From Thioalkalivibrio sp. (lineage in GTDB: Bacteria; Pseudomonadota; Gammaproteobacteria; Ectothiorhodospirales; Ectothiorhodospiraceae): a stretch of 10,354 bases of DNA. Below, in pieces: positions 5,470-10,354 of the stretch. The stretch is from positions 1 to 10,354 of the forward strand of contig PWRV01000334.1 in the NCBI GenBank assembly GCA_003563455.1, written 5' to 3'. Made by a program: the position numbers and the translations under genes. The notes under the pieces are model-generated. The model made no database searches. It saw only the letters and a program-made list of their open reading frames with translations, and had not been told where the DNA came from. The first letter of the stretch is position 1. Each line of letters opens with the position of its first letter.

Positions 5470-6666
5470 ATGCCCTGGAACGAACCGGGAAAAAACCAAC
5501 GCGATCCGTGGAGTGGCGGTGGCGGCGGCAGTGGGGGCGGTGGCCAGCGGCCCCCCGACCTCGAGGAGATGATGCGCAAGGTCTCGCAGCAGCTGAACAG
5601 CCTGTTCGGCGGCAAAGGGGGTGGTGGCGACTCCGATGGCGGTGGCGGTTCAGGCATGGGACGTCACTCCCGGGCAGTGATCAGCCTGGCGCTGATCATC
5701 GCGCTGGTTGTCTGGCTGGCATCGGGCTTCTACATCGTCGGCGAGGGCGATCGCGGCGTGGTGCTGCGCTTCGGCGCGTTCCAGAAGATCTCGGAGCCGG
5801 GCCCGCACTGGCATCTGCCGTTTCCCTTCGAACGGGTCGAGGTCGAGAATGTCGATTCCATCCGGACGCTTGAACACCGTGCGTTGATGCTCACCGCCGA
5901 CGAGAACATCATTGATGTCGACATCGCGGTGCAGTACCGCGTGCTCGACGTCACGGACTTCCTGTTCAATGTGCGCCAACCGGATCGCACGGTGCAGTTC
6001 GCGATGGAATCGGCGATCCGCGAGCGGGTGGGCAAGAGCAATCTCGATTATATCCTCGGTGAGGGCCGGGCCGAGATTGCGGTCACCTCTCGGGAGGTCC
6101 TCCAGAGCGCGCTGGATTCGTACGGGGCCGGGGTAATGGTCACTTCGATGTCGATGCAGCAGGCGCAGCCGCCGGAGCCGGTGCAGGGGTCCTTCGCCGA
6201 CGCCATCCGGGCGCGCGAAGACGAGATGCGGTTCATTAACGAGGCCGAAGCCTATCGCAACGGACTGATCCCGCGGGCCCGCGGCCAGGCGGCGCGAATC
6301 CTCGAGGAAGCGGAGGGCTATCGGGACCAGGTGGTTGCCCGGGCCGAGGGGGACGCGGCCCGCTTTACCCAGCTGCTGGTGGAATACCAGGTGGCGCCCG
6401 AGGTGACGCGCGAACGTCTCTACATCGAGGCCGTCGAGGAGATCTTCCGGGATTCCAACAAGCTGATGCTCGACGTGGCATCGACCAACAACCTGATGAT
6501 GCTGCCGCTTGACCAGCTCTTCGGCGCTGCCCCGCCCGCGCGTGATGCGGGGCCGACGCCGCAACCGCTGGATACCAGCCGCGGCGCATTCGGGGTCGGA
6601 ACCCCGAGTCAGGCCCCAAATCGCACGGGCACGCGGCCTGATCCGCGCGCGCGGGAGGTGCGCTAA
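5470..6666 (+). CDS. hflK: HflK, SPFH-domain subunit of the HflKC modulator of FtsH
   Basis: This 398-residue protein pairs with HflC in a large inner-membrane assembly whose bulk faces the periplasm and which surrounds and restrains the FtsH protease. The N-terminus M-P-W-N-E-P-G and the glycine-rich tracts at about 16-25 and 47-64 are typical of HflK. Between them lies a short helix (L-E-E-M-M-R-K-V-S-Q-Q-L). One transmembrane helix runs about 69-90, followed by G-E-G-D-R-G-V-V-L-R-F-G, the start of the SPFH/band-7 domain. A long charged Ala/Glu/Arg helical region spans roughly 225-320, and a Pro/Arg-rich tail ends the protein. AGGAG at 5458-5462, seven bases before the ATG, supports the start. 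It is first in the operon and its stop overlaps the hflC start by one base. In many gammaproteobacteria hfq and hflX come just before hflK; here malic enzyme does. Confidence 0.96.
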   Translation: MPWNEPGKNQRDPWSGGGGGSGGGGQRPPDLEEMMRKVSQQLNSLFGGKGGGGDSDGGGGSGMGRHSRAVISLALIIALVVWLASGFYIVGEGDRGVVLRFGAFQKISEPGPHWHLPFPFERVEVENVDSIRTLEHRALMLTADENIIDVDIAVQYRVLDVTDFLFNVRQPDRTVQFAMESAIRERVGKSNLDYILGEGRAEIAVTSREVLQSALDSYGAGVMVTSMSMQQAQPPEPVQGSFADAIRAREDEMRFINEAEAYRNGLIPRARGQAARILEEAEGYRDQVVARAEGDAARFTQLLVEYQVAPEVTRERLYIEAVEEIFRDSNKLMLDVASTNNLMMLPLDQLFGAAPPARDAGPTPQPLDTSRGAFGVGTPSQAPNRTGTRPDPRAREVR

Positions 6667-7547
6667 TGCTTCGAATAGCTGGTATCGGCGTTATTGTCGC
6701 CATAATCGTGATCGTGATGTCCACTTACACGGTGGACGAACGCGAGCGGGTGATCCTGTTCTCGCTGGGTGAGGTGCGCCAGGTCGACCTCGATCCGGGA
6801 CTGCACCTGAAGTTTCCGCTCATCAACAACGTGCGCTTCTACGATGCACGCATCATGACGCTGAACGTCCCGCCGGATCGCTTCCTCACCAGCGAGGCCA
6901 AAAACGTGATCGTCGACTTCTATGCCAAGTGGCGGATCGACGACGTCGGGCAGTACTATCGCTCGACGCGCGGTGACGAGCGGGTTGCCGAGCAGCGTCT
7001 CCAGCAGATCCTGCGCGACGGCATGCGCAACGAGTTTGCCCGCTACGAACTCGCGCAGGTTGTATCGGGAGAGCGCACCACCATCATGGGCGCGGTGCGG
7101 GAAGCCGCCCTTGAGACCTCGCGAGAACTGGGGACGCAACTGGTGGACGTACGGATCCGACGCATCGACCTCCCCGACGAGGTCTCCGAGTCGGTGTACA
7201 ATCGCATGCGCGCCGAGCGCGAGCGGATCGCGCAGGACTTCCGTGCCCGCGGGCAGGAAGCGGGCGAACGCATCCGGTCACGTGCCGACCGCGATCGTAC
7301 CGTGATCCTCGCGAACGCCTACCGCGATTCGGAGGAAATCCGAGGCGCCGGCGATGCGCAGGCGACCGAGATCCTGGGCAGCGCCTTTGGCGAGGACAAG
7401 GAGTTCTTTACCTTCTATCGAAGCCTGCTTGCCTATCGCGGCTCCATCGCAGGAGAAGGCAGCACCTTCGTGATCGATCCGAGCTCGGAGTTCTTCCGCT
7501 ACTTCAAGGATCCAGCCGGGATCGGGAGCCTGAACGACAACCGCTGA
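6666..7547 (+). CDS. hflC: HflC, SPFH-domain partner of HflK
   Basis: This 293-residue protein is the second subunit of the HflKC complex that modulates FtsH degradation of membrane proteins. An N-terminal signal-anchor helix at about 3-19 (R-I-A-G-I-G-V-I-V-A-I-I-V-I-V-M) precedes Y-T-V-D-E-R-E-R-V-I-L-F-S-L-G-E-V, the usual opening of the HflC SPFH domain. P-G-L-H-L-K-F-P-L-I and D-A-R-I-M-T-L-N-V follow. A charged helical region is at about 180-245, and F-F-T-F-Y-R-S-L-L-A-Y lies near the end. The length is normal for non-enteric HflC and shorter than the E. coli protein. The ATG overlaps the hflK stop in TAATG, and its ribosome binding site GGAGG (6654-6658) lies inside the last codons of hflK, so the two are probably translationally coupled at matched levels. 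Confidence 0.96.
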   Translation: MLRIAGIGVIVAIIVIVMSTYTVDERERVILFSLGEVRQVDLDPGLHLKFPLINNVRFYDARIMTLNVPPDRFLTSEAKNVIVDFYAKWRIDDVGQYYRSTRGDERVAEQRLQQILRDGMRNEFARYELAQVVSGERTTIMGAVREAALETSRELGTQLVDVRIRRIDLPDEVSESVYNRMRAERERIAQDFRARGQEAGERIRSRADRDRTVILANAYRDSEEIRGAGDAQATEILGSAFGEDKEFFTFYRSLLAYRGSIAGEGSTFVIDPSSEFFRYFKDPAGIGSLNDNR

Positions 7548-7557
7548 CGGCCCACCG

Positions 7558-7737
7558 GTAAAAGAGTGGTCGGACCTGGCAGCAGCGCTTGCGCTGCTGC
7601 TTGTCTTTGAGGGGTTGCTGCCGTTTCTGATCCCGAACCGCTACCGGAAATACCTGCTGGAGGGTGCCCGTCTGCCCGACGGGACCCTGAGGTTGTTCGG
7701 GCTGATGTCCCTACTGCTCGGCTGGATTCGGGGCTGA
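7558..7737 (+). CDS. DUF2065 (YjeT-like) small membrane protein, start codon unclear
   Basis: The frame from about 7558 to TGA 7735-7737 encodes about 59 residues of the DUF2065/YjeT type. It has a first hydrophobic helix (L-A-A-A-L-A-L-L-L-V-F-E-G-L-L-P-F-L), a basic loop (N-R-Y-R-K-Y), the family-like R-L-P-D-G-T-L-R, and a second helix ending W-I-R-G. This gene normally lies between hflC and hisZ in gammaproteobacteria, exactly where it is here. The odd point is the start. The frame opens after TGA 7531-7533, yet has no ATG, GTG or TTG before the TTG at 7615, which is inside the first helix. GTA 7558 marks about the expected N-terminus; CTG 7576 is the nearest rare start. No good ribosome binding site is visible. 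It may use a rare start, be translated from coupled ribosomes, or have lost its start. The coordinates mark the family-like region, not a proven start. Confidence 0.7.
   Translation, partial: VKEWSDLAAALALLLVFEGLLPFLIPNRYRKYLLEGARLPDGTLRLFGLMSLLLGWIRG
7579..7608 (+). terminator. Terminator-like hairpin inside the DUF2065 frame
   Basis: GCAGCAGCGC (7579-7588) pairs perfectly with GCGCTGCTGC (7591-7600). In RNA this would be a nine-pair stem closed by a CUUG tetraloop. TTGTCTTT follows at 7601-7608. Shape and position, about 30 bases after the hflC stop, resemble an intrinsic terminator or attenuator ahead of hisZ-purA. It also encodes Ala/Leu codons of the membrane helix, so part of the symmetry may come from codon use. 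Confidence 0.45.
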
Positions 7738-7767
7738 GCCTGATGGACCGCTGATACAGGACAGATG

Positions 7768-8946
7768 ATGACGGACGTGAACCGGTGGCTCTTGCCCGAC
7801 GGGCTCGAGGAGGCGCTTCCTGCGGCTGCGCGGCGTATGGAGATCCTGCGCCGCGCGATCCTGGACCAGTTCGACGTCTGGGGTTACGACCTGGTGATGC
7901 CGCCGCTCGCGGAATACCTGGAGTCCCTGCTGACGGGCGTTGGTGGCGAGCTCGATCTGCAGACCTTCAAGCTGACCGATCAGATGACGGGGAGGCTGAT
8001 GGGGGTACGCGCGGACCTCACGCCCCAGGTTGCGCGCATCGATGCCCACAGGCTGCGCGATGCGGGTCCGGCGCGCCTCTGTTACGTCGGGACCGTGCTC
8101 AGGACCCGGCCGGACGAGTGGTCGGGGTCGCGCAGCCCGCTGCAGGCCGGCGCCGAGCTCTTTGGCCATGACGGCCTGGACAGCGACCTGGAGATCCTCC
8201 GTCTGATGCTGGCAACGCTCGAGCGCTGCGGCGTCCGCGATGCCAGCATCGACCTGGGGCACGTGGACATCTACCGTTCGCTGGCACGCGTGGCCGGGTT
8301 CGACCCCGCCCGCGAGCGCGCGTTCTTCGACCTGCTGCAGCGCAAGGCCATCCCGGAGATCGAGGAGACGCTGGGCGCGTGGCAGCTTGACGCCGAGGTG
8401 AGCCGGCAACTCCGCGCGCTGGTCGAACTGAATGGTGGTACCGAGGTGCTGGGGGAGGCGCGTCGCGCGCTCGCGGCGGCTCCGGTGCAGGTTTCGGCCG
8501 CCATCGAGCACCTGGAGACGGTGATCGGGGACTTGCAGGACAGCCACCCGGACCTCGACGTGCACGTCGATCTTGGAGAACTCCGGGGGTATTCCTACCA
8601 CACCGGGCTGGTCTTCGCGGCCTTCGTGCCGGGATCGGGTCAGGAAATTGCTCGGGGCGGCCGCTACAATGATATCGGTCGGGTCTTTGGCCGGGCCCGT
8701 GCGGCGACCGGATTCAGCACCGACCTTCGGCAACTGCTGCGACTGGTGCCGGAAGAGGGGGAACCGCAACGTGAATGCGTGCTGGCGCCCGCGGAGGGGG
8801 ATTCCGGGCTCGATGCGGCAATCGCGGATCTGCGCGCCCGCGGCGTACGGGTACGGCGCTTGCTCGCGGGCGAATCCCCGGATGCCGTGAAAACGGGGCG
8901 GCGGCTGCAGAGACGCGGTCAGGAATGGATTGTCGAGGAGCTGTAG
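7768..8946 (+). CDS. hisZ: ATP phosphoribosyltransferase regulatory subunit HisZ
   Basis: This protein of 392 residues is related to histidyl-tRNA synthetase but lacks the anticodon-binding domain. HisZ pairs with short-form HisG to make the first enzyme of histidine synthesis and carries feedback control, so a short HisG should be encoded elsewhere in this genome. Class II synthetase-like motifs are visible: R-W-L-L-P-D-G near the N-terminus, R-A-D-L-T-P-Q-V-A-R at about 81-90 and Q-A-G-A-E-L-F-G at about 126-133. E-L-R-G-Y-S-Y-H-T-G lies at about 271-280, followed by G-G-R-Y-N and a C-terminal G-F-S-T-D-L. Two adjacent ATGs exist. AGGA at 7758-7761 is three bases from ATG 7765 and six from ATG 7768, so 7768 is slightly preferred. 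The stop lies two bases before purA. Confidence 0.93.
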   Translation: MTDVNRWLLPDGLEEALPAAARRMEILRRAILDQFDVWGYDLVMPPLAEYLESLLTGVGGELDLQTFKLTDQMTGRLMGVRADLTPQVARIDAHRLRDAGPARLCYVGTVLRTRPDEWSGSRSPLQAGAELFGHDGLDSDLEILRLMLATLERCGVRDASIDLGHVDIYRSLARVAGFDPARERAFFDLLQRKAIPEIEETLGAWQLDAEVSRQLRALVELNGGTEVLGEARRALAAAPVQVSAAIEHLETVIGDLQDSHPDLDVHVDLGELRGYSYHTGLVFAAFVPGSGQEIARGGRYNDIGRVFGRARAATGFSTDLRQLLRLVPEEGEPQRECVLAPAEGDSGLDAAIADLRARGVRVRRLLAGESPDAVKTGRRLQRRGQEWIVEEL

Positions 8947-8948
8947 GC

Positions 8949-10244
8949 ATGGGTCGATTCGTAGTGGTTCTGGGCAGTCAATGGGGCGACGAGGGCAAGG
9001 GGAAGGTCGTCGATCTGCTGACCGGGAATGCCGCAGCAGTGGTGCGTTTCCAGGGGGGTCACAACGCCGGGCACACGCTGGTGATCGGGGGCGAAAAGAC
9101 CGTACTGCACCTGATTCCCTCGGGCATCCTGCGCGCCGGGGTCGAGTGCCTGGTCGGCAACGGGGTCGTGCTGTCGCCGCAGGCACTGCTGAAGGAAATG
9201 GACATGCTCGAGGCCCGCGGGGTGCCCGTTGCCGAGCGCCTGCGCCTGTCGGAGTCCTGCCAGCTGATCCTGCCGCATCACGTTGCACTGGATCATGCCC
9301 GGGAGAAGGCGCGGGGCGCATCGGCCATCGGCACCACCGGGCGGGGCATCGGGCCGGCCTACGAGGACAAGGTCGCGCGGCGCGGCCTGCGCCTGAGTGA
9401 CCTGTTCCACCGCGAGCGCTTTGCCGCACAGCTCGGCGAGGTGCTCGATTACCACAATCATTGCCTGAAGCATTACTTCCAGGCCGATACGGTCGATTTC
9501 CAGCGGATCCTGGACGAGAGCATGGAACAGGCGGAGCGGCTGCGCCCTCTGGTCACCGATGTTGCGGGCCGGCTGCATGAACTGCGGACAACGGGCGCGG
9601 ACGTGATGTTCGAGGTTGCCCAGGGCACGCTGCTCGACATCGATCACGGCACCTATCCCTTCGTGACTTCGTCGAACACGACGGCCGGAGGCGCGGCCAC
9701 CGGTTCGGGTGTCGGTCCGCGGGATCTGGACTACATTCTCGGCATCACCAAGGCCTATACGACCCGCGTCGGGGCCGGCCCCTTTCCGACCGAGCTGTTC
9801 GACAGCATGGGCGAGCACCTCGCGCGGCGCGGGAACGAGTTCGGCTCCACGACCGGGCGGCCGCGCCGCTGTGGCTGGTTCGACGCGGTGGCATTGCGGC
9901 GGGCAGGTGCGATCAACAGCATCAGCGGCTTGTGCATCACCAAGCTCGATGTGCTGGACGGGCTCGACACGCTGCAGATCTGTGTCGGGTACCGCTGCGA
10001 CGGCGGGGAGGTGGGGATTCCGCCTGCCGGCGCCGAGGCCTATTCGGCCTGCGAGCCGATCTACGAGGAATTGCCCGGCTGGCAGGAATCGACGCTGGGT
10101 ATCCGGCAATACGATCAGCTGCCCGCCAATGCCCAGCGGTACCTGGAACGGCTGAGCAGCGCGGTGGGTCTGCCGATCGACATGATTTCCACCGGACCGG
10201 ATCGCGACGAGACCATTGTGCTGCGTGATCCGTTTGCCGGCTGA
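8949..10244 (+). CDS. purA: Adenylosuccinate synthetase PurA
   Basis: This 431-residue cytoplasmic enzyme joins IMP and aspartate using GTP to form adenylosuccinate, the first committed step to AMP. Motifs are canonical: G-S-Q-W-G-D14-E-G-K-G-K with the catalytic Asp, G-G-H-N-A-G-H42-T with the catalytic His, and I-G-T-T-G-R-G-I-G-P-A-Y at about 127-138. T-S-S-N-T-T-A-G-G, R-V-G-A-G-P-F-P-T-E and T-T-G-R-P-R-R-C-G-W follow, with T-K-L-D-V-L-D-G for guanine binding and S-T-G-P-D-R near the end. One substitution stands out: F-E-V223-A-Q-G, where the family has E-G-A-Q or E-G-A-N. The start is supported by GAGGAG at 8935-8940 and the length of the family. A longer in-frame extension from 8775 overlaps hisZ and is not real. 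It is the last gene of the operon. Confidence 0.97.
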   Translation: MGRFVVVLGSQWGDEGKGKVVDLLTGNAAAVVRFQGGHNAGHTLVIGGEKTVLHLIPSGILRAGVECLVGNGVVLSPQALLKEMDMLEARGVPVAERLRLSESCQLILPHHVALDHAREKARGASAIGTTGRGIGPAYEDKVARRGLRLSDLFHRERFAAQLGEVLDYHNHCLKHYFQADTVDFQRILDESMEQAERLRPLVTDVAGRLHELRTTGADVMFEVAQGTLLDIDHGTYPFVTSSNTTAGGAATGSGVGPRDLDYILGITKAYTTRVGAGPFPTELFDSMGEHLARRGNEFGSTTGRPRRCGWFDAVALRRAGAINSISGLCITKLDVLDGLDTLQICVGYRCDGGEVGIPPAGAEAYSACEPIYEELPGWQESTLGIRQYDQLPANAQRYLERLSSAVGLPIDMISTGPDRDETIVLRDPFAG

Positions 10245-10299
10245 TCCTGGCCCGTGGCCTGTTTTGGCCCCAGGGGCGAGGGAAATCGGCCGCGGGCAA

Positions 10300-10354
10300 A
10301 TGGGCCCAGGAAGATGGACCCAGGAAGATGGGCCCAGGAAGATGGGCCCAGGAA
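10300..10354. repeat. 14-bp tandem repeat, truncated by the window edge
   Basis: Four head-to-tail copies of ATGGGCCCAGGAAG start at 10300, 10314, 10328 and 10342. The second has one change (G to A at 10318) and the last is cut after 13 bases by the window end. Each intact unit contains the 8-bp palindrome TGGGCCCA. The period is not a multiple of three, so it is not a protein repeat in one frame. A related GGCCCCAGGGG occurs at 10266-10276, just after purA. It is probably a minisatellite or variable-number repeat that continues beyond the window. Confidence 0.85.

Noticed and set aside
5650..6564. Minus-strand open frame of about 304 codons
   Set aside because: It lies wholly antisense to hflK, has shadow-like composition and shows no recognisable domain.
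8775..8948. N-terminal extension of PurA
   Set aside because: It overlaps hisZ in another frame; the ATG at 8949 has GAGGAG at the right distance and gives the normal family length.
7711..9429. Minus-strand open frame of about 572 codons
   Set aside because: It runs antisense across hisZ and half of purA; its Arg/Pro-rich sequence reflects GC codon bias.
8919..10109. Minus-strand open frame of about 396 codons
   Set aside because: Antisense to purA, with no motif and no start context better than chance.
10246..10274. Terminator of purA
   Set aside because: CCTGG and CCAGG can pair with an inner GGCC/GGCC stem around TGTTTT, but a 5-nt bulge is needed and no T-tract follows, so I do not call it.
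10300..10354. CRISPR array
   Set aside because: The units are directly adjacent with no spacers and only 14 bp long, so this is a simple tandem repeat.

Overview
The window reads as chromosomal DNA of a GC-rich gammaproteobacterium. The main support is the run hflK-hflC-(DUF2065)-hisZ-purA, a gene order typical of that class, together with an LpxR-type outer-membrane protein end and Shine-Dalgarno sites of the GGAGG type. A purple-sulfur or Chromatiales/Ectothiorhodospiraceae-like host would fit, but this is only an impression. There are no rRNA, tRNA, CRISPR, phage or intact transposase genes.

Left part (1-3412), small envelope proteins and lipid-related genes: the 3' end of an LpxR-like lipid A deacylase (ends 517), then about 525 bases with no convincing gene but two inverted-repeat structures (660-718 and about 790-838). 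Next is a four-helix small membrane protein (1044-1388). It converges on a repeat-containing small secreted protein (1930-1529, minus) across a perfect 15-bp hairpin. A one-helix membrane-anchored small protein (2418-2047, minus) and a patatin-like serine lipase of the RssA type (3412-2501, minus) follow, all reading leftward.

Centre (3413-5469): a 219-base divergent promoter region separates the lipase from a full-length NAD-type malic enzyme (3632-5305, plus). A leader with a promoter-like element and a 12-bp palindrome follows.

Right part (5470-10244), one tight plus-strand operon: hflK and hflC overlap by one base (TAATG). A DUF2065/YjeT-like frame that the standard ORF criteria miss follows (7558-7737). 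Then come hisZ and purA, with 2 bases between them. HflK and HflC form the membrane complex that modulates FtsH proteolysis. HisZ is the regulatory half of short-form ATP phosphoribosyltransferase and PurA makes adenylosuccinate, so the operon joins membrane quality control to histidine and adenine nucleotide synthesis. The window closes in a 14-bp tandem repeat (10300-10354) that runs off the edge.

Most of the window is ordinary housekeeping sequence and I see no clear new multi-gene system. The points most worth a second look are: the DUF2065 frame with no ATG/GTG/TTG start and a terminator-like hairpin built into its codons; the secreted protein with a duplicated S-G-R-F-P-N-Q-A-M-E-D module; the inverted repeat at 660-718; the terminal 14-bp repeat; and a Gly-to-Val change in an otherwise canonical PurA motif.
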